NCBI RefSeq assembly: GCF_051014685.1
Contig: NW_027478900.1
Coordinates: forward strand, 248,001 to 312,000
From: Ptiloglossa arizonensis
Lineage: Eukaryota > Arthropoda > Insecta > Hymenoptera > Colletidae
DNA: 64,000 bases
Direction of reading: 5' to 3'
This document shows positions 11,076 to 23,960 of the stretch, in pieces (position 1 is the first letter of the stretch; the number at the start of each line of letters is the position of its first letter). The notes under the pieces were generated by a model, which worked only from the letters and a program-made list of their open reading frames with translations, did not search any database and was not told the origin of the DNA. A program made the position numbers and the translations under genes.

Positions 11076-12650
11076 GTTTCTTACCTCCAAACTGCCATAT
11101 CTCGCGAACGGATTGTCCAATCCGCAAAATTTCTGTTGCATCTGAAAGTAGAAACTCGCACGATTACAATGGTATGCGCACTTTTCCCCTAGGCCGTTCT
11201 AGTTATTCGTTTCAAGCATCAGAACTGCGCAAATTTTGAGTTTCTCAAGCGTTTCTTACATCCAAACTGCCATATCTCGCGAACGGATTGACCAATCCGC
11301 AAAATTTCTGTTGCATCTGAAAGTAGAGACTCGCCCGATTACAACGGTATGTGTAGTTTTCCCCTAGGCCGTTCTAGTTATTCGTTTCGAGCATCAGAAC
11401 TGCGCAAATTTTGAGTTTCTCAAGCGTTTCTTACCTCCAAACTGCCATATCTCGCGAACGGATTGACCAATCCGCAAAATTTATGTTGCATCTGAAAGTA
11501 GAAACTCGCCCGATTACAACGGTATGCGCACATTTCCCCTAGGCCGTTCTAGTTATTCGTTTCAAGCATCAGAACTGCGCAAATTTTGAGTTTCTCAAGC
11601 GTTTCTTACTTCCAAACTGCCATATCTCGCGAACGGATTGACCAATTCGCAAAATTTCTGTTGCATCTGAAAGTAGAGACTCGCCCGATTACAACGGTAT
11701 GTGTAGTTTTCCCCTAGGCCGTTCCAGTTATTCGTTTCGAGCATCAGAACTGCGAAAATTTTGAATTTCTCAAGTGTTTCTTACATCCAAACTGCCATAT
11801 CTCGCGAACGGATTGACCAATCCGCAAAATTTCTGTTGCATCTGAAAGTAGAAACTCGCCCGATTACAACGGTATGTGTAGTTTTCCCCTAGGCCGTTCC
11901 AGTTATTCGTTTCGAGCATCAGAACTGCGAAAATTTTGAATTTCTCAAGCGTTTCTTACATCTAAACTGCCATATCACGCGAACGGATTGACCAATCCGC
12001 AAAATTTCTGTTGCATCTGAAAGTACAAACTCGTCCGATTACAACGGTATGCGCACTTTTGCCCTAGGCCGTTCTAGTTATTAGTTTCAAGCATCAGAAC
12101 TGAGAAAATTTTGAGTTTCTCAAGCGTTTCTTATATCCAAACTGCCATATCTCGCGAACGGATTGACCAATCCGCAAAATTTCTGTTGCATCTGAAAGTA
12201 GATACTCGCCCGATTACAAAGGTATGCGTACTTTTCCCCTAGGCCGTTCCAGTTATTCGTTTCGAGCATCAGAACTGTGAAAATTTTGAATTTCTCAAGT
12301 GTTTCTTACATCCAAACTGCCATATCTCGCGAACGGATTGACCAATCCGCAAAATTTCTGTTGCATCTGAAAGTAGAAACTCGCCCGATTACAACGGTAT
12401 GTGTAGTTTTCCCCTAGGCCGTTCCAGTTATTCGTTTCGAGCATCAGAACTGCGAAAATTTTGAATTTCTCAAGCGTTTCTTACATCTAAACTGCCATAT
12501 CACGCGAACGGATTGACCAATCCGCAAAATTTCTGTTGCATCTGAAAGTACAAACTCGTCCGATTACAACGGTATGCGCACTTTTGCCCTAGGCCGTTCT
12601 AGTTATTAGTTTCAAGCATCAGAACTGAGAAAATTTTGAGTTTCTCAAGC
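11076..12650. repeat. 1575-bp HOR (9-mer), copy 3 of 3
   Basis: Last full copy. After about 12650 the expected tacctcc with gattgtcc is replaced by tatatcc with gattgacc, which instead resembles sequence 525 bp upstream. The array therefore ends at an in-register recombination point inside a monomer. Confidence 0.88.
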
Positions 12651-13176
12651 GTTTCTTATATCCAAACTGCCATATCTCGCGAACGGATTGACCAATCCGC
12701 AAAATTTCTGTTGCATCTGAAAGTAGATACTCGCCCGATTACAAAGGTATGCGTACTTTTCCCCTATGCCGTTCTAGTTATTCGTTTCGAGCATCAGAAC
12801 TGCGAAAATTTTGAGTTTCTCAAGCGTTTCTTACATCCAAACTGCCATATCTCGCGAACGGATTGACCGATCCGCAAAATTTCTGTTGCATCTGAAAGTA
12901 GAAACTCGCCCGATTACAATGGTATGCGCACTTTTCCCCTAGACCGTTCTGGTTATTCGTTTCAAGCATCAGAACTGCGCAAATTTTGAGTTTCTCAAGC
13001 GTTTCTTACCTCCAAATGCCATATCTCGCGAACGGATTTACCAATCCGCAAAATTTCTGTTGCATCTGAAAGTAGAGACTCGCCCGATTACAACGGTATG
13101 TGTAGTTTTCCCCTAGGCCGTTCCAGTTATTCGTTTCGAGCATCAGAACTGCGAAAATTTTGAATTTCTCAAGTGT
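12555..13176. repeat. Segment duplicated about 2.45 kb downstream (left copy)
   Basis: Matches 15004-15626 at a shift of 2449-2450 bp (14 monomers; the change of 1 bp is the deletion near 13015). Shared marks are gccctagg with ttagtttc, tatatcc, gatactcg with acaaagg, cccctatgcc, gaccgatcc, ctagaccg and ggatttacc. The copies part at caagtgt against caagcgt. Confidence 0.8.
12951..13124. repeat. 174-bp monomer with a private 1-bp deletion
   Basis: Reads tccaaatgcc near 13011-13020 where others read tccaaactgcc, one base short. It is the first length change in the window and moves the monomer phase so that later copies begin at 13125 + 175n. The downstream duplicate at 15400-15574 lacks the deletion, so it arose after that duplication or was lost from the other copy by conversion. 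Confidence 0.9.
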
Positions 13177-13381
13177 TTCTTACATCCAAACTGCCATATC
13201 TCGCGAACGGATTGACCAATCCGCAAAATTTCTGTTGCATCTGAAAGTAGAAACTCGCCCGATTACAACGGTATGTGTAGTTTTCCCCTAGGCCGTTCCA
13301 GTTATTCGTTTCGAGCATCAGAACTGCGAAAATTTTGAATTTCTCAAGCGTTTCTTACATCTAAACTGCCATATCACGCGA

Positions 13382-15214
13382 ACGGATTGACCAACCCGCA
13401 AAATTTCTGTTGCATCTGAAAGTAGAAACTCGCCCGATTACAACGGTATGCGCACTTTTCCCCTAGGCCGTTCTAGTTATTCGTTTCAAGCATCAGAACT
13501 GCGCAAATTTTGAGTTTCTCGAGCGTTTCTTACTTCCAAACTGCCATATCTCGCGAACGGATTGACCAATTCGCAAAATTTCTGTTGCATCTGAAAGTAG
13601 AGACTCGCCCGATTACAACGGTATGTGTAGTTTTCCCCTAGGCCGTTCCAGTTATTCGTTTCGAGCATCAGAACTGCGAAAATTTTGAATTTCTCAAGTG
13701 TTTCTTACATCCAAACTGCCATATCTCGCGAACGGATTGACCAATCCGCAAAATTTCTGTTGCATCTGAAAGTAGAAACTCGCCCGATTACAACGGTATG
13801 TGTAGTTTTCCCCTAGGCCGTTCCAGTTATTCGTTTCGAGCATCAGAACTGCGAAAATTTTGAATTTCTCAAGCGTTTCTTACATCCAAACTGCCATATC
13901 TCGCGAACGGATTGACCAATCCGCAAAATTTCTGTTGCATCTGAAAGTAGAAACTCGCCCGATTACAACGGTATGCGCACTTTTCCCCTAGGCCGTTCTG
14001 GTTATTCGTTTCAAGCATCAGAACAGCGCAAATTTTGAGTTTCTCAAGCGTTTCTTACCTCCAAACTGCCATATCTCGCGAACGGATTGACCAATCCGCA
14101 AAATTTCTGTTGCATCTGAAAGTAGAAACTCGCACGATTACAATGGTATGCGCACTTTTCCCCTAGGCCGTTCTAGTTATTCGTTTCAAGCATCAGAACT
14201 GCGCAAATTTTGAGTTTCTCAAGCGTTTCTTACATCCAAACTGCCATATCTCGCGAACGGATTGACCAATCCGCAAAATTTCTGTTGCATCTGAAAGTAG
14301 AGACTCGCCCGATTACAACGGTATGTGTAGTTTTCCCCTAGGCCGTTCTAGTTATTCGTTTCGAGCATCAGAACTGCGCAAATTTTGAGTTTCTCAAGCG
14401 TTTCTTACCTCCAAACTGCCATATCTCGCGAACGGATTGACCAATCCGCAAAATTTATGTTGCATCTGAAAGTAGAAACTCGCCCGATTACACCGGTATG
14501 CGCACTTTTCCCCTAGGCCGTTCTAGTTATTCGTTTCAAGCATCAGAACTGCGCAAATTTTGAGTTTCTCAAGCGTTTCTTACTTCCAAACTGCCATATC
14601 TCGCGAACGGATTGACCAATTCGCAAAATTTCTGTTGCATCTGAAAGTAGAGACTCGCCCGATTACAACGGTATGTGTAGTTTTCCCCTAGGCCGTTCCA
14701 GTTATTCGTTTCGAGCATCAGAACTGCGAAAATTTTGAATTTCTCAAGTGTTTCTTACATCCAAACTGCCATATCTCGCGAACGGATTGACCAATCCGCA
14801 AAATTTCTGTTGCATCTGAAAGTAGAAACTCGCCCGATTACAACGGTATGTGTAGTTTTCCCCTAGGCCGTTCCAGTTATTCGTTTCGAGCATCAGAACT
14901 GCGAAAATTTTGAATTTCTCAAGCGTTTCTTACATCTAAACTGCCATATCACGCGAACGGATTGACCAATCCGCAAAATTTCTGTTGCATCTGAAAGTAG
15001 AAACTCGTCCGATTACAACGGTATGCGCACTTTTGCCCTAGGCCGTTCTAGTTATTAGTTTCAAGCATCAGAACTGAGAAAATTTTGAGTTTCTCAAGCG
15101 TTTCTTATATCCAAACTGCCATATCTCGCGAACGGATTGACCAATCCGCAAAATTTCTGTTGCATCTGAAAGTAGATACTCGCCCGATTACAAAGGTATG
15201 CGTACTTTTCCCCT
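13382..15214. repeat. Segment duplicated from 7258-9090 (right copy)
   Basis: Right copy of the 1.83-kb segment flanking the 9-mer array. It holds the third-from-left ancestral form of the ttatgttg monomer (14455), with private acaccgg near 14493. Having this segment on both sides of the 9-mer array fits expansion of the 9-mer inside a previously duplicated tract. Confidence 0.8.
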
Positions 15215-15626
15215 ATGCCGTTCTAGTTATTCGTTTCGAGCATCAGAACTGCGAAAATTTTGAGTTTCTCAAGCGTTTCTTACATCCAAACTGCCATATC
15301 TCGCGAACGGATTGACCGATCCGCAAAATTTCTGTTGCATCTGAAAGTAGAAACTCGCCCGATTACAATGGTATGCGCACTTTTCCCCTAGACCGTTCTG
15401 GTTATTCGTTTCAAGCATCAGAACTGCGCAAATTTTGAGTTTCTCAAGCGTTTCTTACCTCCAAACTGCCATATCTCGCGAACGGATTTACCAATCCGCA
15501 AAATTTCTGTTGCATCTGAAAGTAGAGACTCGCCCGATTACAACGGTATGTGTAGTTTTCCCCTAGGCCGTTCCAGTTATTCGTTTCGAGCATCAGAACT
15601 GCGAAAATTTTGAATTTCTCAAGCGT

Positions 15627-17551
15627 TTCTTACATCCAAACTGCCATATCTCGCGAACGGATTGACCAATCCGCAAAATTTCTGTTGCATCTGAAAGTAG
15701 AAACTCGCCCGATTACAACGGTATGCGCACTTTTCCCCTAGGCCGTTCTAGTTATTCGTTTCAAGCATCAGACCTGCGCAAATTTTGAGTTTCTCAAGCG
15801 TTTCTTACTTCCAAACTGCCATATCTCGCGAACGGATTGACCAATCCGCAAAATTTCTGTTGCATCTGAAAGTAGAAACTCGCCCGATTACAACGGTATG
15901 TGTAGTTTTCCCCTAGGCCGTTCCAGTTATTCGTTTCAAGCATCAGAACTGCGCAAATTTTGAGTTTCTCAAGCGTTTCTTACTTCCAAACTGCCATATC
16001 TCGCGAACGGATTGACCAATTCGCAAAATTTCTGTTGCATCTGAAAGTAGAAACTCGCCCGATTACAACGGTATGCGCACTTTTCCCCTAGGCCGTTCTA
16101 GTTATTCGTTTCAAGCATCAGAACTGCGCAAATTTTGAGTTTCTCAAGCGTTTCTTACTTCCAAACTGCCATATCTCGCGAACGGATTGACCAATTCGCA
16201 AAATTTCTGTTGCATCTGAAAGTAGACACTCGCCCGATTACAACGGTATGTGTAGTTTTCCCCTAGGCCGTTCCAGTTATTCGTTTCGAGCATCAGAACT
16301 GCGAAAATTTTGAATTTCTCAAGTGTTTCTTACATCCAAACTGCCATATCTCGCGAACGGATTGACCAATCCGCAAAATTTCTGTTGCATCTGAAAGTAG
16401 AAACTCGCCCGATTACAACGGTATGTGTAGTTTTCCCCTAGGCCGTTCCAGTTATTCGTTTCGAGCATCAGAACTGCGAAAATTTTGAATTTCTCAAGCG
16501 TTTCTTACATCTAAACTGCCATATCACGCGAACGGATTGACCGATCCGCAAAATTTCTGTTGCATCTGAAAGTAGAAACTCGCCCGATTACAACGGTATG
16601 CGCACTTTTGCCCTAGGCCGTTCTAGTTATTAGTTTCAAGCATCAGAACTGAGAAAATTTTGAGTTTCTCAAGCGTTTCTTATATCCAAACTGCCATATC
16701 TCGCGAACGGATTGACCAATCCGCAAAATTTCTGTTGCATCTGAAAGTAGAAACTCGCCCGATTACAACGGTATGTGTAGTTTTCCCCTAGGCCGTTCCA
16801 GTTATTCGTTTCGAGCATCAGAACTGCGAAAATTTTGAATTTCTCAAGCGTTTCTTACATCTAAACTGCCATATCACGCGAACGGATTGACCGATCCGCA
16901 AAATTTCTGTTGCATCTGAAAGTAGAAACTCGCCCGATTACAACGGTATGCCCACTTTTCCCCTAGGCCGTTCTGGTTATTCGTTTCAAGCATCAGAACA
17001 GCGCAAATTTTGAGTTTCTCAAGCGTTTCTTACCTCCAAACTGCCATATCTCGCGAACGGATTGACCAATTCGCAAAATTTCTGTTGCATCTGAAAGTAG
17101 AGACTCGCCCGATTACAACGGTATGTGTAGTTTTCCCCTAGGCCGTTCCAGTTATTCGTTTCGAGCATCAGAACTGCGAAAATTTTGAATTTCTCAAGTG
17201 GTTCTTACATCCAAACTGCCATATCTCGCGAACGGATTGACCAATCCGCAAAATTTCTGTTGCATCTGAAAGTAGAAACTCGCCCGATTACAACGGTATG
17301 CGCACTTTTGCCCTAGGAGGTTCTAGTTATTCGTTTCAAGCATCAGAACTGAGAAAATTTTGAGTTTCTCAAGCGTTTCTTATATCCAAACTGCCATATC
17401 TCGCGAACGGATTGACCAATCCGCAAAATTTCTGTTGCATCTGAAAGTAGATACTCGCCCGATTACAACGGTATGCGCACTTTTCCCCTAGGCCGTTCTA
17501 GTTATTCGTTTCAAGCATCAGAACTGCGAAAATTTTGAATTTCTCAAGCGT
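15627..17551. repeat. 1925-bp HOR (11-mer), copy 1
   Basis: Marks repeated at +1925 are cagacctgc (15771/17696), gtagacactcg (about 16224/18149), gtatgcccac (16951/18876), caagtggttc (about 17197/19122) and ccctaggagg (17311/19236). The left limit is placed just after the tttctt/tctctt difference at 15626/17551. Confidence 0.9.
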
Positions 17552-19465
17552 CTCTTACATCCAAACTGCCATATCTCGCGAACGGATTGACCAATCCGCA
17601 AAATTTCTGTTGCATCTGAAAGTAGAAACTCGCCCGATTACAACGGTATGCGCACTTTTCCCCTAGGCCGTTCTAGTTATTCGTTTCAAGCATCAGACCT
17701 GCGCAAATTTTGAGTTTCTCAAGCGTTTCTTACTTCCAAACTGCCATATCTCGCGAACGGATTGACCAATCCGCAAAATTTCTGTTGCATCTGAAAGTAG
17801 AAACTCGCCCGATTACAACGGTATGTGTAGTTTTCCCCTAGGCCGTTCCAGTTATTCGTTTCAAGCATCAGAACTGCGCAAATTTTGAGTTTCTCAAGCG
17901 TTTCTTACTTCCAAACTGCCATATCTCGCGAACGGATTGACCAATTCGCAAAATTTCTGTTGCATCTGAAAGTAGAAACTCGCCCGATTACAACGGTATG
18001 CGCACTTTTCCCCTAGGCCGTTCTAGTTATTCGTTTCAAGCATCAGAACTGCGCAAATTTTGAGTTTCTCAAGCGTTTCTTACTTCCAAACTGCCATATC
18101 TCGCGAACGGATTGACCAATTCGCAAAATTTCTGTTGCATCTGAAAGTAGACACTCGCCCGATTACAACGGTATGTGTAGTTTTCCCCTAGGCCGTTCCA
18201 GTTATTCGTTTCGAGCATCAGAACTGCGAAAATTTTGAATTTCTCAAGTGTTTCTTACATCCAAACTGCCATATCTCGCGAACGGATTGACCAATCCGCA
18301 AAATTTCTGTTGCATCTGAAAGTAGAAACTCGCCCGATTACAACGGTATGTGTAGTTTTCCCCTAGGCCGTTCCAGTTATTCGTTTCGAGCATCAGAACT
18401 GCGAAAATTTTGAATTTCTCAAGCGTTTCTTACATCTAAACTGCCATATCACGCGAACGGATTGACCGATCCGCAAAATTTCTGTTGCATCTGAAAGTAG
18501 AAACTCGCCCGATTACAACGGTATGCGCACTTTTGCCCTAGGCCGTTCTAGTTATTAGTTTCAAGCATCAGAACTGAGAAAATTTTGAGTTTCTCAAGCG
18601 TTTCTTATATCCAAACTGCCATATCTCGCGAACGGATTGACCAATCCGCAAAATTTCTGTTGCATCTGAAAGTAGAAACTCGCCCGATTACAACGGTATG
18701 TGTAGTTTTCCCCTAGGCCGTTCCAGTTATTCGTTTCGAGCATCAGAACTGCGAAAATTTTGAATTTCTCAAGCGTTTCTTACATCTAAACTGCCATATC
18801 ACGCGAACGGATTGACCGATCCGCAAAATTTCTGTTGCATCTGAAAGTAGAAACTCGCCCGATTACAACGGTATGCCCACTTTTCCCCTAGGCCGTTCTG
18901 GTTATTCGTTTCAAGCATCAGAACAGCGCAAATTTTGAGTTTCTCAAGCGTTTCTTACCTCCAAACTGCCATATCTCGCGAACGGATTGACCAATTCGCA
19001 AAATTTCTGTTGCATCTGAAAGTAGAGACTCGCCCGATTACAACGGTATGTGTAGTTTTCCCCTAGGCCGTTCCAGTTATTCGTTTCGAGCATCAGAACT
19101 GCGAAAATTTTGAATTTCTCAAGTGGTTCTTACATCCAAACTGCCATATCTCGCGAACGGATTGACCAATCCGCAAAATTTCTGTTGCATCTGAAAGTAG
19201 AAACTCGCCCGATTACAACGGTATGCGCACTTTTGCCCTAGGAGGTTCTAGTTATTCGTTTCAAGCATCAGAACTGAGAAAATTTTGAGTTTCTCAAGCG
19301 TTTCTTATATCCAAACTGCCATATCTCGCGAACGGATTGACCAATCCGCAAAATTTCTGTTGCATCTGAAAGTAGATACTCGCCCGATTACAACGGTATG
19401 CGCACTTTTCCCCTAGGCCGTTCTAGTTATTCGTTTCAAGCATCAGAACTGCGAAAATTTTGAGT
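17552..19465. repeat. 1925-bp HOR (11-mer), copy 2
   Basis: Second copy, with every diagnostic variant of copy 1 and no difference seen at the sites compared. It ends near 19465, where gaatttctc with tacatcc is expected and gagtttctc with tacctcc is found. Confidence 0.9.
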
Positions 19466-19819
19466 TTCTCAAGCGTTTCTTACCTCCAAACTGCCATATC
19501 TCGCGAACGGATTGACCAATCCGCAAAATTTCTTTTGCATCTGAAAGTAGAAACTCGCACGATTACAATGGTATGCGCACTTTTCCCCTAGGCCGTTCTA
19601 GTTATTCGTTTCAAGCATCAGAACTGCGCAAATTGTGAGGTTCTCAAGCGTTTCTTACCTCCAAACTGCCATATCTCGCGAACGGATTGACCAATCCGCA
19701 AAATTTCTGTTGCATCTGAAAGTAGAGACACGCCCGATTACAACGGTATGTGTAGTTTTCCCCTAGGCCGTCCCAGTTATTCGTTTCGAGCATCAGAACT
19801 GCGAAAATTTTGAATTTCT
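19466..19819. repeat. Two linking monomers between HOR blocks
   Basis: Ordinary satellite monomers with private changes (ttcttttgc near 19532, aaattgtgagg near 19632, gtcccag near 19770). They join the 11-mer block to the duplicated 3.29-kb segment. I see nothing else here. Confidence 0.75.
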
Positions 19820-21174
19820 CAAGCGTCTCTTACATCCAAACTGCCATATCTCGCGAACGGATTGACCAATCCGCAAAATTTCTGTTGCATCTGAAAGTAG
19901 AAACTCGCCCGATTACAACGGTATGCGCACTTTTCCCCTAGGCCGTTCTAGTTATTCGTTTCAAGCATCAGAACTGCGCAAATTTTGAGTTTCTCAAGCG
20001 TTTCTTACATCCAAACTGCCATATCTCGCGAACGGATTGACCAATCCGCAAAATTTCTGTTGCATCTGAAAGTAGAAACTCGCCCGATTACAAGGGTATG
20101 CGCACTTTTCCCCTAGGCCGTTCTAGTTATTCTTTTCAAGCATCAGAACTGCGCAAATTTTGAGGTTCTCAAGCGTTTCTTACCTCCAAACTGCCATATC
20201 TCGGGAGCGGATTGACCAATCCGCAAAATTTCTGTTGCATCTGAAAGTAGAGACACGCCCGATTACAACGGTATGTGTAGTTTTCCCCTAGGCCGTTCTA
20301 GTTATTTGTTTCAAGCATCAGAACTGCGCAAATTTTGAGTTTCTCAAGCGTTTCTTACCCCCAAACTGCCATATCTCGCGAACGGATTGACCAATCCGCA
20401 AAATTTCTGTTGCATCTGAAAGTAGAGACTCGCCCGATTACAACGGTATGCGCACTTTTCCCCTAGGCCGTTCCAGTTATTCGTTTCGAGCATCAGAACT
20501 GCGAAAATTTTGAATTTCTCAAGCGTTTCTTACATCCAAACTGCCATATCTCGCGAACGGATTGACCAATCCGCAAAATTTCTGTTGCATCTGAAAGTAG
20601 AAACTCGCCCGATTACAACGGTGTGCGCACTTTTCCCCTAGGCCGTTTTAGTTATTCGTTTCAAGCATCAGAACTGCGCAAATTTTGAGTTTCTCAAGCG
20701 TTTCTTACCTCCAAACTGCCATATCTCGCGAACGGATTGACCAATTCGCAAAATTTCTGTTGCATCTGAAAGTAGAGACTCGCCCGATTACAACGGTATG
20801 TGTAGTTTTCCCCTAGGCCGTTCCAGTTATTCGTTTCGAGCATCAGAACTGCGAAAATTTTGAATTTCTCAAGCGTTTCTTACATCTAAACTGCCATATC
20901 ACGCGAACGGATTGACCGATCCGCAAAATTTCTGTTGCATCTGAAAGTAGAAACTCGCCCGATTACAACGGTATGCGCACTTTTCCCCTAGGCCGTTCTA
21001 GTTATCCGTTTCAAGCATCAGAACTGCGCAAATTTTGAGTTTCTCAAGCGTTTCTTACATCCTAACTGCCATATCTCGCGAACGGATTGACCAATCCGCA
21101 AAATTTCTGTTGCATCTGAAAGTAGAAACTCGCCCGATTACATCGGTATGCGCACTTTTCCCCCAGGCCGTTCT

Positions 21175-21348
21175 AGTTATTCGGTTCAAGCATCAGAACT
21201 GCGCAAATTTTGAGTTTCTCAAGCGTTTCTTACATCCAAACTGCCATATCCCGCGAACAGATTGACCAATCCGCAAAATTTCTGTTGCATCTGAAAATAG
21301 AAACTCGCCCGATTACAACGGTAGGTGTAGTTTTCCCTAGGCCGTTCT
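21175..21348. repeat. 174-bp monomer: first cccgcgaacag / gtaggtgtag type
   Basis: Carries catatcccgc, gaacagatt, gaaaatag and gtaggtgtag, a linked haplotype seen in 25 monomers (some partial), none before this point and none between 44.5 and 53.0 kb. It also has its own deletion of one C in the C-run (ttttccctag), absent from its twin at 26594. The haplotype is the best marker of the 21-44 and 53-64 kb domains. Confidence 0.88.
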
Positions 21349-22667
21349 AGTTATTCGTTTCAAGCATCAGAACTGCGCAAATTTTCAGTTTCTCAAGCGT
21401 TTCTTACCTCCAAACTGCCATATCTCGCGAACGGATTGACCAATCCGCAAGATTTCTGTTGCATCTGAAAGTAGAGACTCGCCCGATTACAACGGTATGT
21501 GTAGTTTTCCCCTAGGCCGTTCTAGTTATTCGTTTCGAGCATCAGAACTGCGCAAATTTTGAGTTTCTCAAGCGTTTCTTACATCCAAACTGCCATATCT
21601 CGCGAACGGATTGACCAATCCGCAAAATTTCTGTTGCATCTGAAAGTAGAAACTCGCCCGATTACAACGGTATGCGCACTTTTCCCCTAGGCCGTTCTAG
21701 TTATTCTTTTCAAGCATCAGAACTGCGCAAATTTTGAGGTTCTCAAGCGTTTCTTACCTCAAAACTGCCATATCTCGCGAACGGATTGACCAATCCGCAA
21801 AATTTCTGTTGCATCTGAATGTAGAGACACGCCCGATTACAACGGTATGTGTAGTTTTCCCCTAGGCCGTTCCAGTTATTCGTTTCGAGCAACAGAACTG
21901 CGAAAATTTTGAATTTCTCCAGCGTTTCTTACATCCAAACTGCCATATCTCGCGAACGGATTGACCAATCCGCAAAATTTCTGTTGCATCTGAAAGTCGA
22001 AACTCGCCCGATTACAACGGTATGCGCACTTTTCCCCTAGGCCGTTCTAGTTATTCGTTTCAAGCATCAGAACTGCGAAAATTTTGAGTTTCTCAAGCGT
22101 TTCTTACCTCCAAACTGCCATATCTCGCGAACGGATTGAACAATCCGCAAAATTTCTGTTGCATCTGAAAGTAGAAACTCGCCCGATTACAGCGGTGAGC
22201 GCACTTTTCCCCTAGGCCGTTCCAGTTATTCGTTTCGAGCATCAGAACTGCGAAAATTTTGAATTTCTCAAGCGTTTCTTACATCCAAACTGCCATATCT
22301 CGCGAACGGATTGACCAATCCGCAAAATTTCTGTTGCATCTGAAAGTAGAAACTCGCCCGATTACAACGGTGTGCGCACTTTTCCCCTAGGCCGTTCTAG
22401 TTATTCCTTTCAAGCATCAGAACTGCGCAAATTTTGAGTTTCTCAAGCGTTTCTTACCTCCAAACTGCCATATCTCGCGAACGGATTGACCAATTCGCAA
22501 AATTTCTGTTGCATCTGAAAGTAGAGACTCGCCCGATTACAACGGTATGTGTAGTTTTCCCCTACGCCGTTCCAGTTATTCGTTTCGAGCATCAGAACTG
22601 CGAAAATTTTGAATTTCCCAAGCGTTTCTTACATCTAAACTGCCATATCACGCGAACGGATTGACCG

Positions 22668-23960
22668 ATCCGCAAAATTTCTGTTGCATCTGAAAGTAGA
22701 AACTCGCCCGATTACAACGGTATGCGCACTTTTCCCCTAGGCCGTTCTAGTTATTCGTTTCAAGCATCAGAACTGAGAAAATTTTGAGTTTCTCAAGCGT
22801 TTCTTATATCCAAACTGCCATATCTCGCGAACGGATTGACCAATCCGCAAAATTTCTGTTGCATCTGAAAGTAGAAACTCGCCCGATTACAACGGTATGC
22901 GCACTTTTCCCCTAGGCCGTTCTAGTTATTCGTTTCAAGCATCAGAACTGCCAAATTTTGAGTTTCTCAAGCGTTTCTTACCTCCAAACTGCCATATCAC
23001 GCGAAGGAAAGACCAATCCGCAAAATTTCTGTTGCATCTGAAAGTAGAAACTCGCCCGATTACAACGGTATGTGTAGTTTTCCCCTAGGCCGTTCCAGTT
23101 ATTCGTTTCGAGCATCAGAACTGCGAAAATTTTGAATTTCTCAAGCGTTTCTTACATCTATACTGCCATATCACGCGAACGGATTGAACGATCCGCAAAA
23201 TTTCTGTTGCATCTGAAAGTAGAAACTCGCCCGATTACAACGGTATGCGCACTTTTCCCCTAGGCCGTTCTAGTTATTCGTTTCAAGCATCAGAACTGAG
23301 AAAATTTTGAGTTTCTCAAGCGTTTCTTATATCCAAACTGCCATATCTCGCGAACGGATTGACCAATCCGCAAAATTTCTGTTGCATCTGAAAGTAGAAA
23401 CTCGCCCGATTACAACGGTATGCGCACTTTTCCCCTAGGCCGTTCTAGTTATTCGTTTCAAGCATCAGAACTGCCAAATTTTGAGTTTCTCAAGCGTTTC
23501 TTACCTCCAAACTGCCATATCACGCGAAGGAAAGACCAATCCGCAAAATTTCTGTTGCATCTGAAAGTAGAAACTCGCCCGATTACAACGGTATGTGTAG
23601 TTTTCCCCTAGGCCGTTCCAGTTATTCGTTTCGAGCATCAGAACTGCGAAAATTTTGAATTTCTCAAGCGTTTCTTACATCTATACTGCCATATCACGCG
23701 AACGGATTGAACGATCCGCAAAATTTCTGTTGCATCTGAAAGTAGAAACTCGCCCGATTACAACGGTATGCGCACTTTTCCCCTAGGCCGTTCTAGTTAT
23801 TCGTTTCAAGCATCAGAACTGAGAAAATTTTGAGTTTCTCAAGCGTTTCTTATATCCAAACTGCCATATCTCGCGAACGGATTGACCAATCCGCAAAATT
23901 TCTGTTGCATCTGAAAGTAGAAACTCGCCCGATTACAACGGTATGCGCACTTTTCCCCTA
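22668..23960. repeat. 523-bp (3-mer) tandem repeat, about 2.5 copies
   Basis: Copies at about 22668-23190 and 23191-23713, then a partial copy. The unit is 525 minus 2 bp because it contains one 173-bp monomer. Shared marks are tctatactgcc with gaacgatcc, gaactgaga with tatatcc, and the double-deletion monomer. The partial copy separates at ccctaagcc, and its next monomer (23970) has only the first of the two deletions. Confidence 0.85.
22924..23096. repeat. 173-bp double-deletion monomer (type example)
   Basis: Two 1-bp losses: gaactgccaaat for gaactgcgcaaat, and cgcgaaggaaagacc for cgcgaacggattgacc. The second change also destroys the left arm of the central dyad. The same double haplotype recurs at 23447, 28344, 29917, 31140, 33762, 39359, 42681 and 58601, with gaaggg or gaaggc forms in the last three. 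Nine other monomers have the first loss alone, so the losses arose stepwise or were separated by recombination. Confidence 0.93.

Larger units (their letters stand above)
19820..23109. repeat. 3.29-kb segment duplicated 5.42 kb away (left copy)
   Basis: Matches 25239-28529. Shared rare variants are cgtctctt (start), caagggtatg, tcgggagcgg (20201/25620), ttatttgttt, ttatccgttt, ccccaggcc, tcggttcaag, ttttcagttt, gaatgtagag, gtcgaaact, agcggtgagc and cctacgcc. The shift is 5419 bp before and 5420 bp after a 1-bp deletion unique to the left copy (ttttccctag, 21331-21340). Two substitutions were also seen (gagac/gaaac near 20426; gttttag/gttctag near 20647). This is a 31-monomer duplication. Confidence 0.88.

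Noticed and set aside
12636..12866. Repeated 76-codon frames (12636, 15085, 21035, 22434, 26454, 33097, 42191 and others)
   Set aside because: They start at the same monomer position (TTTTGAG on the other side of a caaattttgag context) and recur because the DNA recurs. Amino-acid identity between them reflects block duplication, not protein selection.
13001..13030. Sequencing error or frameshifting indel in a gene at about 13015
   Set aside because: There is no gene here. The missing base is simply a length variant of one monomer; whether it is real or a consensus error cannot be told from this sequence.
22897..23088. 63-codon frames over the 173-bp monomers (22897, 23420, 28317, 29890, 31113, 33735, 39332, 42654, 58574)
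   Set aside because: The two 1-bp deletions shift the frame so that a longer opening appears. It is a by-product of the double-deletion haplotype, not a gene.
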